DNA of 64,000 bases, taken from NCBI GenBank assembly GCA_963829845.1, contig CAWHKD010000029.1, positions 1 through 64,000 on the forward strand, written 5' to 3'. This DNA comes from Gaiellasilicea sp963829845 (lineage in GTDB: Bacteria; Actinomycetota; Thermoleophilia; Gaiellales; Gaiellaceae). Under the pieces are notes generated by a model. The model made no database searches and was not told where the DNA came from. It saw nothing but the letters and a program-made list of their open reading frames with translations. Below, piece by piece: positions 1-10,352 of the stretch (position 1 is the first letter of the stretch; each line of letters starts with the position of its first letter). A program made the translations under genes and the position numbers.

Positions 1-169
1 TTTCCGCACGATTGCTTCCCTCCATCTCTCCGTTCGGATTTTCAGGGTCGAACGGGCACGAGTTCCCCCGGCTAGGCCCGCGTCCAAACTAAACCGGCGG
101 ATGCTCGCCGTCAACCGTGGTTTTACCCTTCTAGGCGAAGATCGTTGTGCGCCGTAACATGGGATGTCG

Positions 170-3100
170 ATGAGCGCGCCCTCGACGATCGGCGCCGGCA
201 AGCCGACGCTGCGGATTCGAGGCACGTCCTACCCGGTCCTGCTGCCGCGCTGCGCGACCCGCGGCTCCACCTCGCGGCCGTGATCGTCTCACTGCAGATC
301 CTGGGCCAGGTGGCGTTCGAGTTCCGCCTTTCGATCGCGCAGATCCTCGTCTCGCTGCTCACCTGCGCGGTACTCGAGATGGGGATCGCATTCCGGCGCC
401 AGCACGTGATCCTCTGGCCCGCGAGCGCCCTCCTGACCGGCAACGGCGTCGCCTTCATCCTCCGCGTGCCCGGGACCGAGCACGGCGACTGGTGGAGCAT
501 GCACGGCTGGTGGATCTTCGCCGGGACGGCTGCGGTGTCGCTGCTCTCCAAGCATCTGATCCAGTTCCGGGGCGGGCACATCTTCAACCCGTCGAACTTC
601 GGCCTCGTCCTCTGCTTCCTGCTCCTCGGCTCCGAGTACGCCGACCCGCTCGAGTTCTGGTGGGGGCCGATGTCCTTCTGGCTCGCGCTCGCGCTCGCGA
701 TCATCGTCGGCGGCGGCTTCGCGATCCTGAGGCGGCTACGGCTCCTGCACATCGCCGTCACGTTCTGGGTCACGTTCGTCGCCAGCATCGCCGTGCTCGC
801 GGCGAGCGGTCACGACATGACGGCTCGCTGGCATGTCGGCCCGGTCTCGGACTGGTACTTCTGGCGCGTCCTCGCCTTCTCGCCCGAGATCCTCGTCTTC
901 CTCTTCTTCATGATCACCGACCCGAAGACGATCCCGGCCGGGCGCGCCGGTCGCCGGGTCTACGCGATCTCGATCGGGCTGCTGGCGGCGCTGCTGATCG
1001 CGCCGCAGACGACGGAGTTCGGCTCCAAGGTGGCAGTGCTCTCGGCGCTGGCGCTCGTCTGCGCGGCCCGGCCCGTGCTCGTGCTGATCGGTGAGGCCGT
1101 ACGCAGGCGCGGCTGGTCGCCTCGGAGCGGACGTACTGCAGGCGTGGCGGCGCTCGCCGGAGCGGTGGCTTTCGTCAGCCTGCTCGTCGTCGCCGGGATC
1201 CCGGCCCGCTCGAGCGCCGAGGCGACTGTCCTGCCCGCGTCGTCGTCGGGTGAACTCGTCTCCGTCACCGTCCAGCCGGCAGACGGGATCGCGCCGATCG
1301 ACGAGCGAACCGCTCGGCAGATCGCGCGGGACCTCGTCGCCGATCTCGAGAACGAGTCGGAGGCGCTTCGCCGCCGCGACCGCGAGCGTGCGACGGCCGG
1401 TGCCGACGGCGCCCGCCTCGCCGGGCTGTGGCGGCAGATTGCGGCGGCGGGAGAGTCGGCCGACGTTCCCCGCTACGCGGTCAAGCGGGTGCTGGTGAGC
1501 CTCGAGCCCGGCGACGGCCAGGCACCGCCGACCGTGGTCGCGACCGTGTCGGGAACGGTGCAGCGCGGCGGTGCGGCGAGCCGCCTCGCCGAGACCTTCG
1601 AGCTCGTGCTGAAGGACGGTCGCTACCTGATCAACGCCGTCCGCGGATCTGCGGCGCGCTCAGCTCCCCCCGCGGTCCGCTCCGACACCCTCGGCGGCGT
1701 GCGGCTGCAGGACGTCGCCGCACAGGTCGGGCTCGACTTCCGGCAGTCTGCGTTCCGTTTCCGGGTCACCAACGAGCCTGACGCCATGATGGGCGGCGGC
1801 CTCTGCTGGCTCGACTACGACGACGACGGCTGGCTCGACCTCTACGTCGTCAACGCGTATGCGGACGACGAGTACGACCGCTGGGTGGCGAACGGCGGCC
1901 TGCCTCGGAGCGCGCTCTTCCACAACGTCGAGGGGAGATTCGAGGACGTGAGCCGCGGCTCGGGCGCCGACCTGCAGCTCCGCGGCAACGGCTGTGTTGC
2001 AGCGGACTTCAACCAGGACGGCCACACGGACCTCTTCGTGACGACCGCCGGCTACAACGTCGCCACCGACGGGTACGACGCGCTGCTCTGGGGGCACGGC
2101 GACGGCACCTTCACCGAAGGCGCCCGCGCGGCCGGGATCAACACGCCCGGCTGGCACTCGGGCGCCGCGGTCGGCGACGTCAACGGCGACGGGCGGCCCG
2201 ATCTATTCGTGGCCGGTTACGCCGACGTCAACACGCCGATCCCGGCCTCGTCCGGAGGCTTCCCTTCAAACTTCGCCGGCGTCCGTGACCGCCTCTACGT
2301 GAACGTGGGCGTCGACGGCAACGGCCGCTCCCGCTTCCGCGAGGTAGGCCGGCAGGCCGGGATCGAGGCGGCGCGCGTCGAGCACGGCCTCGGCGCCGTG
2401 TTCACGGACGTCGACGACGACGGCCGGCTCGACCTCTACGTCGCCAACGACCTCGACCCGAATCGGCTCTATCTGAACGTCGCCCGACCCGACGGGTTGG
2501 GCTTCCGCTTCGTCGAGCGCGCACGCCGCGAGCACGTCGACGACCCGAACGCCGGCATGGGCATCGCCGCGGCGGACTACAGCCAGGACGGGCGCGAGGA
2601 TCTGTTCGTGACCAACTCGCGCAAGCAGTTGCACGCCGTATACCGCACCACGCCGAGAGCGTTCGTGGACGCCCGGCCCGACTTCGTCGAGGCGCTCGGC
2701 AACGACTACACGGGCTGGGGTGTGTCGTGGGTCGACCTCGACCTGGACGGCAATCTCGACCTCGTGCTGGCGAACGGCGCGATTCCGCTGCTGCACCCGC
2801 GGAAGGACGCACAGCGGCTCCAGGTGCTCGAGAACCTGACCGGCGAGGGGCGCCGAGGCGAGTTCGCCGATGCGAGCGCCGCGGTCGGCCTGCCCGCCGC
2901 GCTGCGACTCAACGGCCGCGGCCTCGCCGCCGCCGACTACGACAACGACGGCGACGTGGACGTGGCGGTCAACTCGATCGGCGGACCCTTGCTCCTGCTC
3001 CGGAACAGCGGTGCCCGGGGCCACTGGCTCGAGGTGAAGCCGAAGGGCTTCGCCCCTGGGACGAAGATCACCGCCGTGCTGCCCGGAGGTCGCACGCTCG

Positions 3101-3270
3101 TGCGCGAGCTCCACGCCGGGAGCAGCTACCTCTCCTCCGAGGATCCGCGCGCCCACTTCGGCCTCGGGGCCGCCACCCACGTCGCCGAGCTGATCGTGCG
3201 CTCGCCGGACGGCGGCGAGAGGCACTTCGCTGACGTCGCCGCCGATCAGGTCCTGGCGCTGGCGCCGTAG
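170..3270 (+). CDS. UnbU-UnbV-like fusion: RnfD-type membrane domain plus FG-GAP/ASPIC repeats (apparent frameshift)
   Basis: The N-terminal part (about residues 25-300) is a multi-span membrane domain resembling RnfD/NqrB and the enediyne-cluster protein UnbU; GGHIFNPSNFGL and FFMITDPKT are its typical motifs. After a linker come seven Asp-rich calcium-loop motifs of the FG-GAP/VCBS type (for example DYDDDGWLDLYV and DVNGDGRPDLFV) and a C-terminal ASPIC/UnbV domain, as in CRTAC1 proteins. The ATG at 170 opens a frame encoding MSAPSTIGAGKPTLRIRG followed by TSYPVLLP, but LRDPRLHLAAV continues in another frame, so one base appears to be missing near 249. With the correction the protein is about 1033 residues. 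A TTG at 145 opens the downstream frame without the correction but gives an atypical N-terminus. Function is unknown; the architecture suggests a membrane-anchored, calcium-binding extracytoplasmic repeat protein. Confidence 0.8.
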
Positions 3271-3279
3271 AGTCCGGGC

Positions 3280-4762
<1,483 letters not shown>

Positions 4763-4789
4763 TCGGCTGGCGTCGGGAAGCCGGCGACC

Positions 4790-5047
4790 TCACCAGTCCA
4801 CGACCATATACATGACCTCCGCCCGCTCTCCTGGGTCGATGTCCACCTCCGTTCGTATCCAGAGGGGATAACGGTTGATCGAGGCGACGAGGGCGAGCGA
4901 ATACAGTGCGTCGTAGTTCTCGTGGGTTCGCATCAGCCGGAAGTAGTTGTCCAACGGCTGCTGGTCAACGGGAAGATCGAGACGCACTGCGACGCCGTCG
5001 CGGTGGACGTAGAGCCGGCTAACCCTTCCCCTGAAATGGATGGCCAT
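4790..5047 (-). CDS. Small hypothetical protein, 85 aa
   Basis: Family not recognised. The protein is soluble-looking, with no signal peptide or membrane segment, and has alternating hydrophobic and polar strands (SRLYVHRDGVAVRLDLP, RTEVDIDPGERAEVMYMVVDW) suggesting a small beta-rich fold. It begins 18 nt after the stop of the M6 metalloprotease gene and probably belongs to the same transcript. It converges with malate synthase with 27 nt between the stops. It could be a partner or immunity-like protein for the protease, but nothing in the sequence shows that. Confidence 0.6.
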   Translation of the reverse strand: MAIHFRGRVSRLYVHRDGVAVRLDLPVDQQPLDNYFRLMRTHENYDALYSLALVASINRYPLWIRTEVDIDPGERAEVMYMVVDW

Positions 5048-5065
5048 GCCATTTGCCTCCTCGGA

Positions 5066-7519
5066 TCAGATGCCGGCCATGGTGACGTGCAGGACGGCGG
5101 GGAGCCATGCTTCATCGCGAACCGCCGCGCCAAAGTGCGCGGGGACGTCGACGGTCACCTCCATCCGCGGCCCTGCCGGCGGCATGTTGCGAACGTTGAA
5201 GCCCGTCGGTGTGCCGTCTGCCCAGAGCAGGCGCGCGTGCTGCGCGTCGGCGTCGTACGAGCGGAGGTCGTAGCCGATGTCGGGATCGGAACCGTCCCAG
5301 AGCCTGCGCGTGTTCCCGAGCGGCAGGGTCCGGATTGGACGGATCATGCGTATTCCCTGGCGACTCCACCCAACCGGGCCCTCGTCGCCGTCGAGGTCTG
5401 GATCGAGCCAGGCAGCGCGTGACATGAACGGCGGTGGCAACCGATACGCATCCTGGGACTCGATCACGTGCCAGACACCGAGGCCGGCGAACGGCAGGCC
5501 CTGGTCATAGGACGTCCCTCGCCACCGGTTCTCGATCAGGATGTACTCCTCCGTGCTGTGGACGGGATCCATCAGCACGAGCACGACGCCGGACTGCTGC
5601 ACGGGTGGGAGGATGTAGCTTCCCGGCCGGAACACAAGCCGGGGACGTAGCCACCCCAGCTTCAGCTTGTGAGCCGGGTCGACGTGCGGGGCTTGGCCGT
5701 CCTGATCCATGAGCGAGTACTGCCCAGCCTCCAGTGGGTTGTGGTCACCCGGCCAGTACATGTCCCCGAGGCCGAGCAGCGGGTGTGCAAGCTCGTGCGC
5801 AACGATCCCCGGTGCCGGCGGCGCACCGATCGACACTTCTGCGATCGTCTTGATCAAGACGTCGTCGACGACGATGCCTTCCGCCTCGCCGCGGGAGAGG
5901 TAGTCCTCGCCCACGGTGCGACCAAGGCCGCCGCCGTCTCCGGTCCCAGGTTGGATGACGAGAACGAACAGCTCGTGCGTGCCCAGCTCACCGTCGTCGT
6001 CCTCGTCGAACGCCTTGAAATCGAATTCGCGGGCAGCCTTGCGGATTGCCTCGGCACAACTGTCCCGTCCCGGCTCTGGGCCCGGCGGCCAGTACTCCGT
6101 CCAGTCGAAGTCACTGTCGTACCACCCAAGCGTGGCGACGTTGTCGATCGTGTACTCGCCGCGGCTGTTCTCCAGGAAGTACCCGCGCACGCTGTCGAGC
6201 GCTCCGTCGATGACGTCTTGCACAACCTGCTTGTCTGGCCTGGGATCCGCGGACGGCCGCTGTGCGTCCCAGAGAATCGTGACGATCCTGCTCCGTGAGC
6301 TCCGCCGTGGCCGCATAGACAGGAACGTCCGCTGGAGCTCGTCTGTGGATTGCGCCTCGTGCCCGCTCGTGAACGCCAGCAACTGACCCCCACGCGTTGT
6401 CATCGCCACGTGGACTGAATCTCCAGGCGGAAGCCAAGCGGCCGGATCGGTGGCGAGGTCCAGACCTGATGCTGAGGGCGTGCAAGCCTGCCACTCGAGC
6501 ATCGAGGTCCACCAGTACTCCACCAGCCGGTCATCCGACGAGCGGGCCCAGATAGTCTCGACGCCGGCGCTCGTAACGAGCGCAACCGGTGAGCCGAGGA
6601 TCTTCGGGCCTACCGCCGCGTACGACGCGTTGGTCGTCTGCCACCGGCGGGCACGGGGCGACCACCAGAACACCAACAAATCCCCACCAGGCCCGCGACC
6701 CGCCAGATGCTCCACCGTCACCCCACCCGACTGCGTCACCCACGCCGTCACCGGCCCCTCAACCGTCGCCCCCGCCTCATCCGACGCGTTCACCACCTGC
6801 CACCGCCCCGCACGCGGCGACCACCAGAACACCAACAAATCCCCACCAGGCCCGCGACCCGCCAGATGCTCCACCGTCACCCCACCCGACTGCGTCACCC
6901 ACGCCGTCACCGGCCCCTCAACCGTCGCCCCCGCCTCATCCGACGCGTTCACCACCTGCCACCGCCCCGCACGCGGCGACCACCAGAACACCAACAAATC
7001 CCCACCAGGCCCGCGACCCGCCAGATGCTCCACCGTCACCCCACCCGACTGCGTCACCCACGCCGTCACCGGCCCCTCAACCGTCGCCCCCGCCTCATCC
7101 GACGCGTTCACCACCTGCCACCGCCCCGCACGCGGCGACCACCAGAACACCAACAAATCCCCACCAGGCCCGCGACCCGCCAGATGCTCCACCGTCACCC
7201 CACCCGACTGCGTCACCCACGCCGTCACCGGCCCCTCAACCGTCGCCCCCGCCTCATCCGACGCGTTCACCACCTGCCACCGCCCCGCACGCGGCGACCA
7301 CCAGAACACCAACAAATCCCCACCAGGCCCGCGACCCGCCAGATGCTCCACTTCACCGGCCGTCCATGCCGCGATAGGCCCCTCCACGGCCTCTCCCGTG
7401 GCGTCCGTCAGATCCTCGACGCTGGTGAGCTTCACACGGCTTCGTCGGCGGCGCGACGTTAACAATCCCGATTCGCCCGACGCTTCAGCCAGTCTGATCT
7501 CCAGACCAGTTCGCGTCAA
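5066..7519 (-). CDS. M6-family (immune inhibitor A-like) metalloprotease with tandem propeller-like repeats, 817 aa
   Basis: The C-terminal half contains the zinc-protease motif HELAHPLLGLGDMY at about residue 572: HExxH, a downstream Gly and a third-ligand Asp, as in M6 peptidases. Met-turn-like YSLMDQ follows. About residues 55-290 consist of four complete and one partial copy of a 53-residue unit (GRGPGGDLLVFWWSPRAGRW then VVNASDE), followed by two diverged units. The Trp-rich WW pattern and unit size suggest blades of a beta-propeller or lectin-like module. No obvious signal peptide is present in the N-terminus from ATG 7519, so export, if any, is unexplained. It lies at the distal end of the aldehyde dehydrogenase-TPP enzyme operon, 12 nt after the lipoprotein gene. 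Confidence 0.8.
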   Translation of the reverse strand: MTRTGLEIRLAEASGESGLLTSRRRRSRVKLTSVEDLTDATGEAVEGPIAAWTAGEVEHLAGRGPGGDLLVFWWSPRAGRWQVVNASDEAGATVEGPVTAWVTQSGGVTVEHLAGRGPGGDLLVFWWSPRAGRWQVVNASDEAGATVEGPVTAWVTQSGGVTVEHLAGRGPGGDLLVFWWSPRAGRWQVVNASDEAGATVEGPVTAWVTQSGGVTVEHLAGRGPGGDLLVFWWSPRAGRWQVVNASDEAGATVEGPVTAWVTQSGGVTVEHLAGRGPGGDLLVFWWSPRARRWQTTNASYAAVGPKILGSPVALVTSAGVETIWARSSDDRLVEYWWTSMLEWQACTPSASGLDLATDPAAWLPPGDSVHVAMTTRGGQLLAFTSGHEAQSTDELQRTFLSMRPRRSSRSRIVTILWDAQRPSADPRPDKQVVQDVIDGALDSVRGYFLENSRGEYTIDNVATLGWYDSDFDWTEYWPPGPEPGRDSCAEAIRKAAREFDFKAFDEDDDGELGTHELFVLVIQPGTGDGGGLGRTVGEDYLSRGEAEGIVVDDVLIKTIAEVSIGAPPAPGIVAHELAHPLLGLGDMYWPGDHNPLEAGQYSLMDQDGQAPHVDPAHKLKLGWLRPRLVFRPGSYILPPVQQSGVVLVLMDPVHSTEEYILIENRWRGTSYDQGLPFAGLGVWHVIESQDAYRLPPPFMSRAAWLDPDLDGDEGPVGWSRQGIRMIRPIRTLPLGNTRRLWDGSDPDIGYDLRSYDADAQHARLLWADGTPTGFNVRNMPPAGPRMEVTVDVPAHFGAAVRDEAWLPAVLHVTMAGI
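6657..7351 (-). repeat. 159-bp in-frame tandem repeat array (4.4 copies)
   Basis: A 159-bp unit (53 codons) repeats without visible mismatch across 695 bp. The marker CACCAACAAATCCCC begins at 6671, 6830, 6989, 7148 and 7307, exactly 159 nt apart. The array lies wholly inside the M6 metalloprotease gene and keeps frame. Diverged units lie on the C-terminal side of the array, so the perfect copies look recently amplified or homogenised. Confidence 0.97.
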
Positions 7520-7531
7520 CTATCGGCAAGG

Positions 7532-8182
7532 CTAGTCGCCGGCGACGAAGAACTGCCAGTCGCCGTCCGCGGTGATGGCGGTGCGGTAGCCGAGATAGCC
7601 GGTGCCCTGGTTGATCATCAGCCCGACCTGTTCCGGCGAGTAGAGCCCGGTGTCGACAAGCGCCTGCCACGCTTCGACGGTCGGCTTCTCGCTGTAGGCG
7701 GACGGCCACGCGTACGAGCCGGACTCGTTGCGCGTGAACGGCGTCGTCAGGATCGAGGCGAGCGCGCGCATCGGCTTCGGCTGCTCGGACGAGTCCTCCT
7801 CGACGCCGCGCCAATACTGGGATGCGTCCTCGCTGCCCCCGTAGCTGAACGTGAAGCCCGCGCCCTTCTCCAGCGCGATCTCCTCGAGCGTGTCGTAGTC
7901 GCACGCGACCGCAGCGTCGAAGACGCGCTTGCGGACGTCGGCCACGGCCGCGGGTAGATCCTGCTGAGGCAGCGTCAGCCGCAGGCCCGAGGTCGAACAC
8001 CCGCCCTCGCCCCCGGTCTCCGTCTCGGTCTCGGGTTCCGTCTCCGTCTCGGTCGTCGCCGGCTGCGTCTCCGTCACGGCGTCAGTCGTCGTCGGCAGGG
8101 ACGAGCCAGCCTCGTCGGCGTCGTCCGCGCCACAGCCGGCGAGCGCGAGCGCGGCGAGCGCGATTGCGGGCAGCAACCTCAT
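7532..8182 (-). CDS. Putative secreted lipoprotein, 216 aa
   Basis: The N-terminus MRLLPAIALAALALAGCG is a classical lipoprotein signal with lipobox LALAGC; Cys17 would be lipidated. A Thr/Glu-rich low-complexity linker (ETETEPETETET) of about 30 residues follows, then a soluble C-terminal domain of about 150 residues (RLTLPQQDLPAAVADVRKRV through YRTAITADGDWQFFVAGD) with no family I recognise. The pattern resembles extracytoplasmic sensor or binding domains of actinobacterial lipoproteins. The ATG overlaps the TGA of the upstream TPP-enzyme gene by 4 nt (ATGA), indicating translational coupling. Confidence 0.8.
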   Translation of the reverse strand: MRLLPAIALAALALAGCGADDADEAGSSLPTTTDAVTETQPATTETETEPETETETGGEGGCSTSGLRLTLPQQDLPAAVADVRKRVFDAAVACDYDTLEEIALEKGAGFTFSYGGSEDASQYWRGVEEDSSEQPKPMRALASILTTPFTRNESGSYAWPSAYSEKPTVEAWQALVDTGLYSPEQVGLMINQGTGYLGYRTAITADGDWQFFVAGD

Positions 8183-9861
8183 ACGGTCTCGGTTCGCTCG
8201 CGGGCGGCGGTGCCCTCCCGCACAGCGGTAAGGGTTGTGTGAGGCGTGATCGCCTCCGGGTCGACGAGCAGGTGCAGGAGCGCAGGGCTGTCCGCCGCGA
8301 GCGCCTGCTCGAGCGCCGGTGCGAACTCCTCCGTCCGCTCGACGCGCGCCGCGTGGAGGCCGAAGGCCGACGCGAAGGCGGCGAAGTCGGGGTTCGTCAG
8401 GCCGGTGCCGACCACTCGGCCGGGGTACTCGCGCTCCTGGTGCATGCGGATCGTCCCGAACATGCCGTTGTCGACGACGAGGAAGAGCACGTCGGCGCGC
8501 TCCCGCACCGCGGTCGCGAGCTCCTGGCCGCTCATCAGGAAGTCGCCGTCGCCCGCGAAGCAGACGACCGTGCGCTCCGGGTGGAGGATCTTGGCGGCGA
8601 TCGCGGCCGGGACGCCGTACCCCATCGCGCCGCTGGTGGGCGCGAGCTGCGAGCGGTAGTGCGTGTAGGGCCAGAAGCGGTGCGGCCAGACGGCGAAATT
8701 GCCGGCGCCGTTCGCGAGGATCGCGTCGCCGGGCAGGCGTTCGCGCAGCACCGCCATCACCTCGCTCATGTTCAGCGGCCCCGGCGCTGGGACCGGCTCC
8801 AGCGTCCGTAAGTAGTCGGCGCGGGCCGCCTCGACCCAGGCGCGCCGCGCCGGACTTTGTGTTTCAGAAACACAAGCCTTGCGGGCGGCGGCGGCGAACT
8901 CGGGCGAGCCGGCGTGGATCGCAAGCGCGGGCTGGTAGACCCGCCCGAGCTCCTCCGCACCGGCGTGGACGTGGATCAGCGTCTGCTTCGGTAGCGGCGG
9001 CTCGACGAGCGTGTAGCCGCCCGTCGTCATCTCGCCGAGGCGAGGGCCGACGACGAGCAGCAGGTCGGCGTCGGTGACGCGGGCCGCGAGAGCCGGATCG
9101 ATGCCGACGCCGACGTGGCCGGCGAAGACGCGCGAGCGGTTGTCGACGTAGTCCTGGCGCCGGAAGGAGGTCGCAACCGGCAGCTCGTTCGCCTCGCAGA
9201 AGGCGGCGACGTCCTCCGCCGCCTGCGCGCTCCACTTGCCGCCGCCCACGACAACGAGCGGACGCTCCGAGCCGTCGAGGAGCTCGCGCAGCCGTTCGAG
9301 CTCCTCCCGCCCTGGGTGCGTGTGCACCGGCCGGTAAGGGCCGGGGTCGGCGACGTCGACCTCGTCCACGAGCATGTCCTCGGGCAGCGCGAGCACGACC
9401 GGGCCCGGCCGCCCCGCCGTTGCGACCGAGAATGCGCGGGCCAGCAGCTCCGGGATCCGGTCGGCGCTCTCGATCTGGGCGACCCACTTCGCCATCGAGT
9501 TGAACATCCGCCGGTAGTCGATCTCCTGGAAAGCCTCCCGCTCGATCATGTCGCGGCCGACCTGGCCGATCAGGAGGATCAGCGGCGTCGAGTCCTGGTA
9601 GGCGGTGTGGACGCCGATCGACGCATGCGTGGCGCCGGGGCCGCGCGTGACGAGGCAGATGCCCGGCCGACCGGTGAGCTTGCCGTACGCCTCGGCCATG
9701 TTCGCCGCCGCTGCCTCGTGGCGGCAGGTGACGAGCCGGATCGGAGCGTCGTAGAGTGCGTCGAGCACGGCCAGGTAGCTCTCACCGGGCACGCAGAAGG
9801 CGAGCTCAGCGCCGTGCAGCGCCAGCTGGTCGACCAGCACCTTCCCGCCGCTGCGCAGCAT
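8179..9861 (-). CDS. Acetolactate-synthase-like thiamine-pyrophosphate enzyme, 560 aa
   Basis: This is a complete three-domain TPP enzyme of the acetohydroxyacid synthase/benzoylformate decarboxylase superfamily. The N-terminal Pyr domain carries the cofactor-activating Glu49 (CRHEAAAANMAEAYGK) and the LVTRGPGATHASIGVHTAYQD segment. The central domain follows, then a C-terminal PP domain with GDGDFLMSGQEL and DN about 27 residues later (VVDNGMFGTIRMHQ), binding Mg-TPP. It probably acts on a 2-oxo acid; the exact reaction cannot be read from sequence and no ilvN-type regulatory subunit is adjacent. The chosen ATG shares one base with the upstream TGA (TGATG). It forms an operon with the cupin-like and aldehyde dehydrogenase genes upstream. 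Confidence 0.88.
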   Translation of the reverse strand: MLRSGGKVLVDQLALHGAELAFCVPGESYLAVLDALYDAPIRLVTCRHEAAAANMAEAYGKLTGRPGICLVTRGPGATHASIGVHTAYQDSTPLILLIGQVGRDMIEREAFQEIDYRRMFNSMAKWVAQIESADRIPELLARAFSVATAGRPGPVVLALPEDMLVDEVDVADPGPYRPVHTHPGREELERLRELLDGSERPLVVVGGGKWSAQAAEDVAAFCEANELPVATSFRRQDYVDNRSRVFAGHVGVGIDPALAARVTDADLLLVVGPRLGEMTTGGYTLVEPPLPKQTLIHVHAGAEELGRVYQPALAIHAGSPEFAAAARKACVSETQSPARRAWVEAARADYLRTLEPVPAPGPLNMSEVMAVLRERLPGDAILANGAGNFAVWPHRFWPYTHYRSQLAPTSGAMGYGVPAAIAAKILHPERTVVCFAGDGDFLMSGQELATAVRERADVLFLVVDNGMFGTIRMHQEREYPGRVVGTGLTNPDFAAFASAFGLHAARVERTEEFAPALEQALAADSPALLHLLVDPEAITPHTTLTAVREGTAARERTETV

Positions 9862-10340
9862 CAGAGGTGGATCGCGCCCTGCGCCAGTGCGTCGCCGCCG
9901 TTCGAGTCCTCGGCCCGGACGAGCACGACGCGGACAAACGATCCCCGCCCGGAGACCTCGGCCGGCTCGACGAAGGCGCCGAACGGCTGCACGCTCTCGC
10001 CGTCGACCGAGAGCTCGCCACGAAGGACACACCCGATTCCCGGGCCCTCCGCTGGGCCGCCGTCTCGCTCGCAGCGCATTGCGTAGTCGGCCCACGGGTC
10101 GAGCTCGACGTGGGTCGAGAGCTTCGCGTCCTCGACCGACCACTCGGTCAGCTCCCAGCGAAGCACGGTGGCGCCGTCGACGCCGGCTGCGAGCTCCGCC
10201 TCCTCGTCGCCGAACGCGGCTGCGCCGGCGTGCAGGGTCGCCAGCTCGCCGGAGGCGACGTAGACCATGCGGCCGCCGGCGGGCAGCCGGATCGCCTCAC
10301 CCGGCGCCAACAGATCTTCGTACAGCGACAGGGACGTCAC
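9861..10340 (-). CDS. Cupin-like protein, 159 aa
   Basis: This small soluble protein has a beta-rich pattern: PAGGRMVYVASGELATLHAG near residue 22, then HVELDPWADYAMRCERD and a second strand set. The layout suggests a single cupin barrel of the kind acting as auxiliary or regulatory proteins beside catabolic oxidoreductases. The metal-binding histidines of catalytic cupins are not obvious, so an enzymatic role is uncertain. It starts 12 nt after the aldehyde dehydrogenase gene and ends inside the start codon of the TPP enzyme gene, so all three are probably translated from one message. Confidence 0.6.
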   Translation of the reverse strand: MTSLSLYEDLLAPGEAIRLPAGGRMVYVASGELATLHAGAAAFGDEEAELAAGVDGATVLRWELTEWSVEDAKLSTHVELDPWADYAMRCERDGGPAEGPGIGCVLRGELSVDGESVQPFGAFVEPAEVSGRGSFVRVVLVRAEDSNGGDALAQGAIHL

Positions 10341-10352
10341 TCGGCTCCGCTT

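Noticed and set aside
6657..7351. Tandem repeats resembling a CRISPR array
   Set aside because: The units are contiguous 159-bp coding repeats without spacers and no cas gene is near.
6450..7535. Long plus-strand frames opposite the metalloprotease repeats
   Set aside because: They are the antisense of a repeat array with no family match, and the minus-strand frame encodes a recognisable M6 protease.
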